The translations under genes and the position numbers were made by a program. Source: Akanthomyces muscarius (taxonomy: Eukaryota > Ascomycota > Sordariomycetes > Hypocreales > Cordycipitaceae). From it: DNA of 64,000 bases. This document shows, piece by piece, positions 1 to 10,229 of this stretch. The first letter of the stretch is position 1. Every line of letters begins with the position of its first letter. The stretch spans positions 5,022,001 to 5,086,000 of the forward strand of contig NC_079242.1 in NCBI RefSeq assembly GCF_028009165.1, written 5' to 3'. Under the pieces are notes generated by a model. It was not told the origin of the DNA. It saw nothing but the letters and a program-made list of their open reading frames with translations, and made no database searches.

Positions 1-241
1 TTGTTCCCCTTGGCCAACCAACTTCTTTCCGCCTACTTTCTTCTTTCGACGACTCTTGGACCTCCTGATACGATACCTGCGCTCACCACGTCACCCGCCC
101 ACTCTAGCTGCTGTATGCGTTGCATAGACTCTGCGACAGGCATCACTCCTGCCCTCGCCGAGATTTCTCTCCTCGAATAATTCCCTGTCGCATCGTCTCG
201 CCTGTGCCCATGGTCCGCTAAGCTCCCGTCGCCCTCCGCTT
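1..241. other. Upstream region of the first gene
   Basis: Pyrimidine-rich sequence that probably supplies the 5' leader and proximal promoter of the large gene starting at 242. I see no TATA box, repeat or independent gene. Confidence 0.4.
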
Positions 242-3200
242 ATGCCGAGTATGCTTGCGACTGCGCCCCTCGCTCCGTCGCCGACTATCATGGGATCGTC
301 GACAGAGCACATGTATCGGGCCCTCTCCGACCCGTTGGTCCCGTCGCCTAGGCAGTTCAAAAAGCATAAGACCTTGCCTCGACCGGCAAACGACATCGAC
401 CTTGCCCCAGATGTCACTCCCTCCCGAGCCACCTCGGATGCCTATCGTCTAGTCCTTGACGCCTCATACGCCCTCAGCTCATCCGCCACCCACTCGTCCC
501 CGGCCGCCGGCTCCCAGACCGTCAAGCCGACGTCACGACGCCTTGCCTCGACTTCCGCTGCTGGCCCTGATCCTCCGCCAACACCCCCAGCGCACTCTCG
601 CGCTTCATCCAGTGGAAACCCCACACTAGATCCAAGCCCGACCGCAGCGGAACCTGCCAGACTGCATCCTCCTCCGCCCCTTGCGCTGCGGAAACCTCCC
701 GTAACGCCACCCGATCAAAGAAGCCCACCGACTCCTGACGTAACACCCCCGAAGCCTCAAACTGCCGTGAAAGCTGTGCGCCAACCGCACTGGGAGCAAT
801 CTTCCACTGGCGCCACCCCGACCGACTCTCGCAACGACTCGTTCAAGACGGCCCAGGAAGAGCAATTCTCCTCGGAAGACGACCATGCTCGCGCTGCCCT
901 GAAGTCCCGAACCAACTCGGCGCACACCTCACAGACCACCATCCTGCGCATCCCAGAGCTGCCTGCACCTGCTCCCGTGCAGGTGCAGCCCCTGGCCTCC
1001 GCCCCAGGGAACCCTCCCGTCAGTGTGCAGCAGCTGACTCCACGTACCATGGATGAATTTCGCCAATTCGACGGAGAATGGGACTCTGCGCGGCAGCTAG
1101 CCAAGGACCGCAACCACGAGCAGCAGCAGGACGGCAGCCGGCCGCGTGCAGTTGTCAGCAAGCGGAAGCGCCCAGTTCCCAAGACGCCCATCATTACATC
1201 CCCACCTACAGCTAAGCGCGAGGTGGTGGAAGAACATGTCATCACCCCTACCGCTGCCACTCGCGCCGCACGACATGTCCAGGTTCGAGACAATGCTGTT
1301 GTGGACGCATCGCCCGTTAGCTCCTCAGTACGATCCGTTTCCGAAACTTCAGCCAGTGTCGATGCTCGGAGATCTTCAGCGACATCTGCACGATCAAGTT
1401 CTTCTGCTGTTGTCGAAGTTCTTGTTATGAATGGCCCTGCTCAGCCGCCCCAGCGAAGACGCACTCTCCGACATGTCAAGAAACAAAATCTGCTGCGGCA
1501 GCCTCTACCCGTGCCCGATAGATCCTCCGGCAGCAGCTTCGATGCTCACCGGCGTCTTCCTCAGCCGCAGCGCAAGCGCCACGAAAGCCCCGTGTCTCGC
1601 GACCGCAGCCGACCACCCAGCACGCAGGTCACCTCTAATCACCCCATTGGAGATAATAGGGCGCGCCGTGAAATCTGGAGCAACGGAGGTATCCCGGTCA
1701 TTGTTGTGCCAGATAGGCGTTCCTCAAATCGCAGCAAATCGCGCGAACCGTCGCTACGCTCTACTTCTAGTAAACGCTCCAAGAGATCTGCTAGCATTGG
1801 TTCGCCCCAACGGACCCGAGGCTCCCTGGACACGTCTCGGCCCGAGTCTCTGGCCCGCGGCAGAAATGCTGGCAGAACCGCCGGCGATGAACGAACCATG
1901 GATTTTGCTCCATTTATCCCGGCTCGTTCCTCATCGCTCTCTGCTCCGACCAGCCGAAACGTTTCCCGCACGAACTCACTGACGACTGAGAGCATGCGAG
2001 CGCACAATGACTTGCAAAGAAAGGAGGACGAAGCAAATTCAGTCAATTCAGCCAAGGCCGTCAAATCAGAGCGTCATGTGGGTGAGACGTTCCCGGTGCT
2101 CAGCCTACCGCTTGCGCCGACATCTCCTATAAAGCCCGCTGATGCCCAGTTCAACCGCGACAGACCAATGAGCCCGCCGCTTGACCAGCTTCCTACTGAG
2201 GATGGCATGAGTGCCAAGAAATACTCATCTCGAAATACTCCCTTTTCAGTTACATCGGTTGCTACCACCGGGACTGCGCCAGAAGTCTCGGAGGCGTTCG
2301 CGGTGCACATGTACCCGCACCAGAACTCGTCTGTCGTCATGATAAACCATTCTGCCCGGCCGTCCGACTCTTCTAGCGCAGCACATATCGCAGCGTTACC
2401 TCAGCTCGTCCCGACTATTACTACTACTGACGCCCAAGGCGAGCCGCCCGTCACACCCCCCGAGCAGCAAAACAAGACCGAAGATGTCGACTCTCCACTG
2501 CGCAACCCACGAGCACCGCCTGACCCTCCTTCGCATCCACCTATGCTCAACCTGATCCCTGCTACGCCATCTGGAGCTACCCCAGCCGACGAGAGTGACA
2601 GGCGATTGGGAAATTTCTTTGAAACAACACCACCAAGACGCGAGTCTCTTATCAAACGGGCTTTCAGCCGTCGCCGTCGCAACTCTGTTGATTATCCACC
2701 AAACTCGGCCAAGTCTCCTGGCAGACTGACCCGGTCATTTTCGCTGTCTCGATCTCTGGGTCTGGACTCGAGTGCTCGCCCAGTATTTGGAGTCGACATT
2801 GATGGCGAGGTAGCGCCCAAGAAAGCGAGCAGGGACCCTGTGGAGCGAGAGAAGCTCCATCCACTGTGGCGTCCGCAATATGAGGACGACGAGTGTGAGT
2901 ATGGTGACAGCTGCCCTCACCACAGCAAGCGCGACACGACATATCGCTATCCACTCGTGGACAACCGCCCTCGCCCGCCCAAGAGGAGCCTCAGCGCCCG
3001 CATGAAGAACACATTTGCCATTCTGCCGGCCCGAAACGATAGGCAGTATCCGGTCGAGGACAGGACAAGTTGGCCAGAGCGTCGAATTATTCGCCGGACG
3101 CCCAGCGGCAATTTGCGAGTGATGCAGCGACGCGCCAGTCTAGAATCCCTGCCCATGTCGCCCCGTCTCAATAGAGGACAAACAGAGCCGCTACGCCCGT

Positions 3201-3499
3201 CCACCGATACGGAACAAACTCGACGTCCGTTTCGACTGCCAGGCGCCCTCCGCCGCGCAGAGACGGCAGACGCTGGAACAGGCCAACGCCGACGACGTTT
3301 CTCGTTGAGCGATAAGCTGGAAGACATTCACAACATCCCGCGTTTCCTGAACGACAAGCGACGCGAGAAGAGAACGCAAGAGCTGCGCCAAATGATCAGC
3401 GGTCCTACCAACGTTCGCGATGGCGTCGGCGAGGTGGTCCGCCGGGGCAACAGCTGGGGTAACCGGGAAACCTTCAACGCGAACCACAACGACTTTTGA
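242..3499 (+). CDS. Large Ser/Pro/Arg-rich intrinsically disordered protein, function unknown
   Basis: A single 1085-codon open frame with no in-frame stop. The protein is dominated by Ser, Pro, Thr, Arg and charged residues, with proline-threonine runs (PPPTPP, TPPDQRSPPTPDVTPP), many Arg-Ser steps and several basic clusters (SKRSKR, KRAFSRRRR). No signal peptide or membrane segment is visible. The C-terminal third is more structured and more likely conserved; around residues 875-910 it has WRPQYEDDECEYGDSCPHH, a His/Cys-containing acidic patch, then basic segments rich in RR and Ser that look like phosphorylation sites. The composition suits a phospho-regulated scaffold or cytoskeleton/nuclear-associated protein, but I recognise no family. 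The start follows a pyrimidine-rich leader; a second Met lies three codons later. High confidence that it is coding, none on function. Confidence 0.8.
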   Translation: MPSMLATAPLAPSPTIMGSSTEHMYRALSDPLVPSPRQFKKHKTLPRPANDIDLAPDVTPSRATSDAYRLVLDASYALSSSATHSSPAAGSQTVKPTSRRLASTSAAGPDPPPTPPAHSRASSSGNPTLDPSPTAAEPARLHPPPPLALRKPPVTPPDQRSPPTPDVTPPKPQTAVKAVRQPHWEQSSTGATPTDSRNDSFKTAQEEQFSSEDDHARAALKSRTNSAHTSQTTILRIPELPAPAPVQVQPLASAPGNPPVSVQQLTPRTMDEFRQFDGEWDSARQLAKDRNHEQQQDGSRPRAVVSKRKRPVPKTPIITSPPTAKREVVEEHVITPTAATRAARHVQVRDNAVVDASPVSSSVRSVSETSASVDARRSSATSARSSSSAVVEVLVMNGPAQPPQRRRTLRHVKKQNLLRQPLPVPDRSSGSSFDAHRRLPQPQRKRHESPVSRDRSRPPSTQVTSNHPIGDNRARREIWSNGGIPVIVVPDRRSSNRSKSREPSLRSTSSKRSKRSASIGSPQRTRGSLDTSRPESLARGRNAGRTAGDERTMDFAPFIPARSSSLSAPTSRNVSRTNSLTTESMRAHNDLQRKEDEANSVNSAKAVKSERHVGETFPVLSLPLAPTSPIKPADAQFNRDRPMSPPLDQLPTEDGMSAKKYSSRNTPFSVTSVATTGTAPEVSEAFAVHMYPHQNSSVVMINHSARPSDSSSAAHIAALPQLVPTITTTDAQGEPPVTPPEQQNKTEDVDSPLRNPRAPPDPPSHPPMLNLIPATPSGATPADESDRRLGNFFETTPPRRESLIKRAFSRRRRNSVDYPPNSAKSPGRLTRSFSLSRSLGLDSSARPVFGVDIDGEVAPKKASRDPVEREKLHPLWRPQYEDDECEYGDSCPHHSKRDTTYRYPLVDNRPRPPKRSLSARMKNTFAILPARNDRQYPVEDRTSWPERRIIRRTPSGNLRVMQRRASLESLPMSPRLNRGQTEPLRPSTDTEQTRRPFRLPGALRRAETADAGTGQRRRRFSLSDKLEDIHNIPRFLNDKRREKRTQELRQMISGPTNVRDGVGEVVRRGNSWGNRETFNANHNDF

Positions 3500-4265
3500 G
3501 GCGACAACGGATCACACCTTTTGCATTCTTGCGTATCATGACGCATTACGACGCAACGACACCCATACATGACTACAAAGAAACAAACCAATCACAAGAT
3601 TGATACCTGTTAACGATTGCTTACGATTTACACGATACAATGAACAAAAGAGAAGACGTCTTTATCAAGACAGAAAGCGAGAGCAGATGCGATGACATCT
3701 TCTACATTACGTTTCAGCGCATGATTCTTGCTCGCATCTAGCAGTGACTGGGGAAGAGGGGAACAAAAAATATTTGCCTTTGTTTTGCTTGGAAGAGATG
3801 GTGATGGGGGGTTTGCGGACGAGTCTTGGCTGTTTCGGGAGGTTTTTTTTTGCTGTATAATTAGGGCACATGGCCCCCTTGGTTTTAGTTTTGCTGCTTT
3901 ATATATCGATGGAAAGGGATGTATATATATATGCCGAGTCCCGTTGGAAAATGGAAAGATTTGCAAAACAGACAAGGGCCGGCTCCTTGAGGTGAAGCAA
4001 TGAAATCTTGGTGTTATGATGTCAACTTTGTCTTTTTCCCCATGCTATAAAGCTACGACTGTGATGTTACTTCAACATTTGTGCTGTGTATACAGAAAAC
4101 TAAAGCTGTAGATGCCAATCCGAAACGCCGAGATGTTTGCCCCTGTGATGTAATCAACGCCACCAGTAATATTTTTTCCCATGATACATGATGTCTCTTC
4201 TCCGCCTAGCTTCCTCCTTTATCGCTCTACCCTAGCTCTCTAGTGTCCTACAGCACGACGAGCCT
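3500..4265. other. Convergent 3' region between the disordered-protein gene and U1-C
   Basis: The two flanking genes converge here. The stretch is AT-richer, with T-runs and a short (AT)n tract near 3925-3932, as expected of two 3' UTRs and polyadenylation regions. No open frame with coding character was found. Confidence 0.4.
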
Positions 4266-5129
4266 CTACCGACGAGGATCCTGGCCAGGAGGCCCGCCAC
4301 CAGGGAACCCGGGCGGCGGCGCACCACCGGGCGGCGGGAACTGAAAGTTGGGCGGCAGCCCTCCAGGAGGCGGAAACGGCAGGCCGCCAGGCGGGGGAAA
4401 AGGTAGCGATCCCGGGGGAGGCATGGGCAGGCCGTTGGGACCTGGAGGGAACGGCGGCATACCAGGAACGCCGCGACCACCAGGGGGAGCTACCAAATTT
4501 TGCATTAGCGACTCGAAGAGATTGTCTCTCGTTTGAGAGGTCGAACGTACGAGGAAGACCAGATGGGAAACCGCCAGGAGGACCACCAGGCATGCCAGGA
4601 AACGGCGGCAGCCCGCCAGCCGCGCCCGGGGGCGCGCCTCCGGGAAAGGGAAACGGCGGAGGGTGGTGGAAGCCGTGGTGCGCGCCGGGCTGGTTCTGCG
4701 GGAGCATGGGGTTGGCGTGGGCCTGGCCCTCGGCGGCGTAGGACGAGGTGATGCTGTCGATGACGGACTGGGCCTTTTCGTGGCCGATTTCTGTGTTCAA
4801 CCCCGTCAGTACTTGCTGGTTTCCGCATAGGGACCCTACGTCGCGAGTCAGAAGGTGAGGGTGAAGAGCGTACGTTGGTAGTAGTCGACGACGTTTCGGA
4901 GATGGTTGCGACCCGAGTTGTGGGCTTTGCGCACGCTCATGGAGTCGTGCGTCAGGTAGACGTCGCAGTAGTCGCCTAGAGCGTGAAGCTTTTTGTCAGT
5001 CATGCTGCCAGTCGCATGGCGTGGGGAGCATTCGGTCGGAACTCACAAAAGACTGGAAATGTATTAGAACGGTGCTTCAGAGTAGGAGTCTCATGATTGG
5101 GACGGGGTTGGGAACTCACATTTAGGCAT
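4266..5129 (-). CDS. yhc1: U1 small nuclear ribonucleoprotein C (U1-C), five exons
   Basis: U1-C is the U1 snRNP zinc-finger protein that stabilises pairing between the 5' splice site and U1 snRNA. Exons on the minus strand are 5129-5120, 5052-5047, 4975-4874, 4790-4551 and 4489-4266, giving 193 aa. The N-terminus reads MPKFFCDYCD, then [18 protein letters not shown], the C2H2 U1-type finger (CDYC then H-x5-H), and NVVDYYQQIGHEKAQ. The rest is the Pro/Gly-rich tail typical of the family (GGPPGGFP, repeated FPPPGG), ending GQDPRR. All introns are GT-AG: GTGAGT, GTGAGT, GTACGC and GTACGT donors with CAG or TAG acceptors. Exon 2 is only 6 nt, placed because it alone restores the conserved FFC. 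The gene is divergent from the Erv25 gene across about 450 bp. Very sure of identity. Confidence 0.95.
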
Positions 5130-5581
5130 TGCGGCGGTATTTTGGGCGTTTGCGATGCGGGATACAGCTTGGGCATTGAAGGTGTTGTCGCGCGACAAGA
5201 TCAAAATGTCTCCAGGCATCGCCGCCGCCCCACACGTGATTTCGGTGGCGGTACCTGTTTTCTGGCGTACAATGCTAGGAAAACATAAGTACTGGAGCTA
5301 TTTAGGTAGCGCAAGCTTGTGATTGGCGCACCGCTCCAGAGCCCCTGACAGGCGAAAGCCACATGGAGCTTTCCGCTGAACGGGGGGTGGATTTTTGGCC
5401 AACGCGACACCTTGCAAGTTCCCCCTCGAACTTTTGAACATTCTCCCATCAAAAACCAACGAACGACGACATCGCACCTCTCTGCCCCACGGAACGAAGA
5501 GCAGGGCCGATTCGAAATCACGACAATTGATGAATAGGGACGAAGACTAAAGAGCTTACAAAGGGAGATAAGGAAAAAAAG
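5130..5581. promoter_or_regulatory. Bidirectional intergenic region between U1-C and Erv25
   Basis: About 450 bp separating two divergent housekeeping genes, so it should hold both promoters and leaders. The Erv25 start is preceded by a purine-rich leader (aaggaaaaaaag). I see no clear TATA box or other motif that I can name. Confidence 0.45.
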
Positions 5582-6403
5582 ATGGCCGTCACTTCGAAAA
5601 CGCTGCAGTGGCTCTGCAGCCTCCTGCTGCTCGTCGGCGTCGCCAGCGCTCTCAAGTTTGAGCTGCCCGCGCACACGGGCGGCGAGAGCCACCGCAAGGA
5701 GCGCTGCATCCGCAACTTTGTCAACCGCGACACCATGGTCGCCGTCAAGTCGATTGTCGGCGGCCACAAGGGCGACGGGATGGTGGTCAACATTCACGTG
5801 GGTGGAACCGCCCTTTTTGACACTCGTTGGCAATCTCAAGGGGGAGAGCAATGGTGCTAATATTTGGTGCATATAGATCCGTGATGCTCTTGGCAACGAG
5901 TACGGCCGTCCTCGGGACGTTGTCGGCGAGAACCGCGTCGTGTTCACCTCGCACTCGGACGCCTCCTTTGACGTCTGCTACGAGAATCTGTTTTCCGGAT
6001 GTACGTATACGTCCAAACCTCCCCATGAGCAAGAAGTAAAGAGCGTGAGGAGATGGATGCTAACTTGTGTTGGACAACAGCCCACCGCCCTTCCCCCTCG
6101 ATTCGCGAAATCGAGCTCGACGTCGAGATTGGCGCCGACGCCCGCGACTGGTCCGCCGTGCAGGCCAACGAGAAGCTCAAGCCTGTCGAGGCCGACCTGC
6201 GCCGCATCGAGGAGATGACGGGCGAGATTGTCCGCGAGATGGAGTACCTGCGCTCACGCGAGCAGAAGCTGCGCGACACCAACGAGAGCACAAACACGCG
6301 CGTCAAGTGGTTCGGCGTGGGCACCACCTGGCTGCTGATTGGCCTCTGGGCCTGGCAGATCATGTACCTCCGTGCTTACTTCCGCTCCAAGCACTTGATT
6401 TAA
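5582..6403 (+). CDS. erv25: p24 family cargo receptor Erv25 (p24 delta)
   Basis: Type I membrane protein of COPII/COPI vesicles cycling between ER and Golgi in a complex with Emp24. Exons are 5582-5797, 5877-6000 and 6081-6403 (GTGGGT and GTACGT donors; ATAG and CAG acceptors), giving 220 aa. Visible parts: signal peptide (residues 1-23, [16 protein letters not shown]), a GOLD domain beginning LKFELPA with the paired cysteines of ERCIRNF and FDVCYENL, a coiled coil around residues 145-185 ([21 protein letters not shown]), one transmembrane helix near residues 190-210 ([17 protein letters not shown]) and a short cytosolic tail ending RSKHLI. That tail type distinguishes the delta subfamily (Erv25) from Emp24. 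Length is normal for the family. Confidence 0.95.
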
Positions 6404-8429
6404 AAGGGTTTGGCTGTTTGTGAGATGGATGCGCTGGGGGAAACAAGTGAAAGCTGTGGTCTAGAATGGAGGATTGTAAGAAGAAGAAGGTTAAATTTTT
6501 TGCATGCACGATGGGCTGGCGTTTTGAAAATACATCATGACCGGTTTTACACACGCTATCTTGATGCTTGGGAAGGAAACGAAAAGGAAATGGGTGGATG
6601 AGGTGCAAAGATAGCAGACAGGCAGACAAGCAGTGATGAATTGGCGGCTGTCGCACGTTATATACACGCCGGCTTGGCTGGTCAATAATACTGATGCTCT
6701 ACATCTTCGGCTTTTATGCCTGAAGCGTAGCGGGTTGTTGGGCGAAGATCTATGTGGCTCTCGGCAATGTGAATATGATTCTGGCTGATGGCTAGTTCGC
6801 CTGTTATGGAACACGAGGCTTGCGAGGGCATCGACTCGGAGAAAGACGTCTCGAAGATGAGCTCCCAGGCATACGGCAGGACGCTTGCGAGAAGGCTGGT
6901 GGCCAGAATACGTACTTTGCCCAGATTCGTTACCACGGGAGCGCCTCTGCAATACTTTCGAACAGGGTGCAAGGCTGAGACAGCTTATTCGCAGGTCGAG
7001 GGGATCGGACGCTAGTTCTAGAAATTTGTTTGAGTGTTATATTAACTCAACCTGTTCTCCTACTCAACCTATTTGCGTCGTGCAAGAGAGTTCTTTCCTG
7101 CTTTGGGACCGATCACGCTTCGTCTCACTGGACCTGTCCAGTCCCTTGTGTGAGGGGGGCCCGTTTCAAGTCTGCCGTCGATCTATCCACAAGTTTCTCG
7201 GAAGGCGTCCTGTTCTGCTGCTTCATTGTCTGTGACGTCCTTATAAACATGGCTAGAAATAGTAGCTTTGGTTGTTGTTAAAAAACTACTGGTAGTGTTG
7301 TATTGTAAAAGAGTGGCTCCCAAGTGGGTGCCCGACGTTGCCTCCTCTACGCCGCAGCGCCACCGGCGCCCTCGCACGATGTCTATGCGAATCCGGCACG
7401 AGCCAAACAAGTGGTGATCCTGCCTATGATCTAGAATTACTGATATTACCATGATGGCGGGGTCTACGCGGAACCCTGCAATCCGACAGATCCATCCCGA
7501 AGTGGTCCTAGGCTGTCCAAACCTCGTCGGAAGAAGTTCTAAAGCTTGATATTGACAAAGATCAACGGCGATGAGACAATACGCGATGAAGAAATTGCTC
7601 GGTTGCACGCTCAACTCATTACATGCCTCCAGTTAGTCCGCGAATGCTGGCACTCAGCACTACCGTATTGCCGCAAGGAAAAAACCCGCTCATGACGCAA
7701 AGCCTTGAACAGAGACGCAGGGCGATGCGTCATAGAACGTCATACTTGCTAAAGAGAGAAAAAGGTTGGCCGTCCCTAGAGTTCCGTAACGGACGATTCT
7801 TGTCTCGGCAAGCTATTCGTCTGATAGTCTTGAGCGACACCAGAGTACGGCAGTGTGTCTCAGCACCAAAAACGTCATACACGTAAGCCGTTTGAGAGCA
7901 GCAGTTCCAGAATTTGACTTTAAACGTCAACGACGCCATAGGAATCACAGATGCCCAACTGCGTTTCGATCTGTGCCCTTTGTTCCGTCCTGTCTCAGTC
8001 CAGCAGTGTTTCAGTCCAGTCTTGTCTCAGTCCAGCCGTGTCTCGGCATCAAATGGTCGCCAGCTGTTACTGAGATTGACAGGATAAAATATTGCAGTAA
8101 TCAACGTCGTAGCCGCATGAGACCAGACACACCCGCAGTAGTACCAAGTGCCACGTACTGGAGCGAAACAGAGCCTTCAACAGCGCCGCACCGCAGATCC
8201 AGAACATTTCATAGTTGAATGATTGCGTCATTGCGGGCTGTGGTTGTTCGTGTCACGTCCAAGTCTAGATGGCAGTATTTAACGCTTTATGCGTAATAAG
8301 ACAGAGGCCTCAGGATTCAGCTATATAACCGTCTACAGCCACCGCGCCGTTATCAAAGCATATACAACTCACCTCCGACTGTCCTGCATAAATCTCACGC
8401 ATATTTCGCGCTATATCACACCCCAAGCC
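6404..8429. other. 2-kb intergenic stretch without a recognisable gene
   Basis: It holds the Erv25 3' UTR, unremarkable single-copy sequence with many short open frames lacking coding character, and a short tandem minirepeat at 7989-8045 (listed separately). The last ~60 bp before 8430 are probably the leader of the deiminase-family gene. Nothing else was recognised. Confidence 0.4.
7989..8045. repeat. Short tandem minirepeat, unit about 16-18 bp
   Basis: The unit TGTCTCAGTCCAG recurs three times with small changes (TGTCTCAGTCCAGCAG, TGTTTCAGTCCAGTCT, TGTCTCAGTCCAGCCG) and a fourth partial TGTCTCGGCA. It lies about 390-440 bp upstream of the deiminase-family start codon. It could be simple replication slippage or a regulatory array. 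Confidence 0.75.
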
Positions 8430-9494
8430 ATGGCAAACGACTCCAACTTTCACCGGCGCGCAGAATGGGCCCCGCACAAAGAGACCATCTTAGGCTGGCC
8501 TGGCCTAGAGGGGACTCTCAAGGAGCATCCCGAAAGGCTGGCAAGAGCTACGCAAGAAGTGTCAAATATTGCTCAAGCCATCGCCCATTTCGAGCCCGTT
8601 ACTGTAATTGTGGGCAGTGAGCGCATTGAAGAGGCTGAGACATACTTTGCCGGAATTGATACGCCTTTCTCAATCAAATTGCACCGTATTGAAGGTACAA
8701 GCTTGGACATATGGTTGAGAGACTTCGCGCCCACATTCGTCGTCAAGGAGTCCGACGGCAACCTTGCCGGCCTTGACTGGAACTTTAACGGCTGGGGAGG
8801 GAGATACCCCACTCCTACAACCAAAACTCTGGCAAAAACTTTCTTGTCTGACAATTCAATCGAGCGAATCGAAACGTCCATCGTGACCGAAGGTGGCGCA
8901 CTCGAGACGGATGGTGATGGAACTCTCTTGGTGACGGAAAGCTCAATCCTCAACGACAACAGAAACCCAGGCAAATCGCGTAAAGACGTTGAAACTGAGC
9001 TTCGTCGTACTCTGGGAGCCGAAAAGGTCATTTGGATTCCTGGCAGGAAGCGCGCAGATGCGACGGACTGCCATGCTGACGCTTTGGCTCGCTTCGTTAG
9101 GCCAGGTGTGGTCCTCCTGAGCAAAGCCAATGAGGTCGAGGCGAAAGACAGGACTATCGTCTACGAAGAGGCACTCGAGATTTTAGCCAATGCAACTGAT
9201 GCAAAGGGCCGTCCGTTCGAGATCGTCGAGATAGAAGAACCTGACCAAGAGATGTTCCCTCCGAGCGACTTTGGCGACAGTCCTCCTGTGCGAAGCTACG
9301 TCAACTACGTGCTGGCCAACGGAGGCATTATTCTTCCTCAATTCGGCGACCCAGCCCATGATGCTGCGGCCATAAGAGCAATGCAGAGGCTTTTTGGCGA
9401 CGAGAGAAGAATCTACCCCGTTCTGATTGAAGAATTGCCACTATTGGGAAGTGGACCTCATGCAGCGACGCAGGAAGTGCCCATGTTTCCATAG
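8430..9494 (+). CDS. Agmatine deiminase / peptidyl-arginine deiminase (PAD_porph) family protein, catalytic Cys apparently missing
   Basis: Single-exon gene of 354 aa; ATG 8430 has a good context (CAAGCCATGG), and the open frame upstream of it has no family similarity. Family members hydrolyse guanidino groups (agmatine to N-carbamoylputrescine, or protein arginine). Visible landmarks: EWAPHKETILGWPG near the N-terminus, the substrate-binding WLRDFAPTFVV near residue 93, WNFNGWGGRYP, DCHADALARF (the GHxD-type block with catalytic His/Asp) near residue 213, and NGGIILPQFGD near residue 296. The C-terminal block that should read IHCITQ or HCATQ reads GSGPHAATQEVP near residue 345, so the nucleophilic Cys appears to be Ala. 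Unless another Cys substitutes, it would be a non-catalytic paralogue. There is no signal peptide. Confidence 0.88.
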   Translation: MANDSNFHRRAEWAPHKETILGWPGLEGTLKEHPERLARATQEVSNIAQAIAHFEPVTVIVGSERIEEAETYFAGIDTPFSIKLHRIEGTSLDIWLRDFAPTFVVKESDGNLAGLDWNFNGWGGRYPTPTTKTLAKTFLSDNSIERIETSIVTEGGALETDGDGTLLVTESSILNDNRNPGKSRKDVETELRRTLGAEKVIWIPGRKRADATDCHADALARFVRPGVVLLSKANEVEAKDRTIVYEEALEILANATDAKGRPFEIVEIEEPDQEMFPPSDFGDSPPVRSYVNYVLANGGIILPQFGDPAHDAAAIRAMQRLFGDERRIYPVLIEELPLLGSGPHAATQEVPMFP

Positions 9495-10229
9495 GTGTGG
9501 CAAGACAAATGATAGGTTCGATGGCTCGGAATTGTTGGAGGATTTTACCCAGCATCCGGGCGGCAAAGCTATCAATCAATTAGTCTCATACTAGCACACA
9601 ATCGATTCTCATCTTGATTATACTGTCGGTAGCATGCCGTCTGTTTCTCCACCCAGGCACTTTCTACTCAAGCACAAACAAGAATCGGATTTTTAAATAA
9701 ATCGAGAGACTCGGCGGAGTGGAAATTACCAAATACCCGAATTATAGTAGCGTATTGTCCTCCATTCGATAGCCCTCACCGAGTTCCGTATAATAATGCC
9801 AGGATGGAGGAGCCGAGGACCAAGCACCTCTCCGCACCCTGCCCATGGCTCTTATCCACGACTGAGTCATACCCTCTACGGCCTTTGGCCTCGCGAGACT
9901 ATAGTCCGCTCGGGCCCTGAGCAACCTTACACGCTATGTGACGTTGCCTCGTATGCCAATCGCCCGACAGCCGGGCACAGCACGTTTCTCGCCACGGACA
10001 CGGCCTACGCTGACGTGCAGTAAGACGCAATCATGCCAGCATTTCTCCCATCTTCATCGCCAGCAGCGAAAAGAGCTTTGGAGACACAGCGGAGGACGAG
10101 ATGCTAGGCCACAGAACGAGTTCGCGCGGCGCCGTAGCTACTAGAAGTGGTTATTGCATGCACTCATTCCAGGGAAAGTCAGGGGCAAGCTTGGTTGGAA
10201 TTAAAAATGTACATCCAGATTAAAAAGTA
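9495..10229. other. Convergent intergenic region
   Basis: 3' regions of the deiminase-family gene (+) and the lactonase-like gene (-). It contains A/T-rich stretches and short open frames with no family resemblance. No RNA gene or repeat was seen. Confidence 0.35.

Noticed and set aside
757..1293. 178-codon minus-strand frame in the first gene
   Set aside because: Shadow of the Ser/Pro/Arg-rich plus frame; Ser/Arg/Cys composition is what the complement of such codons gives.
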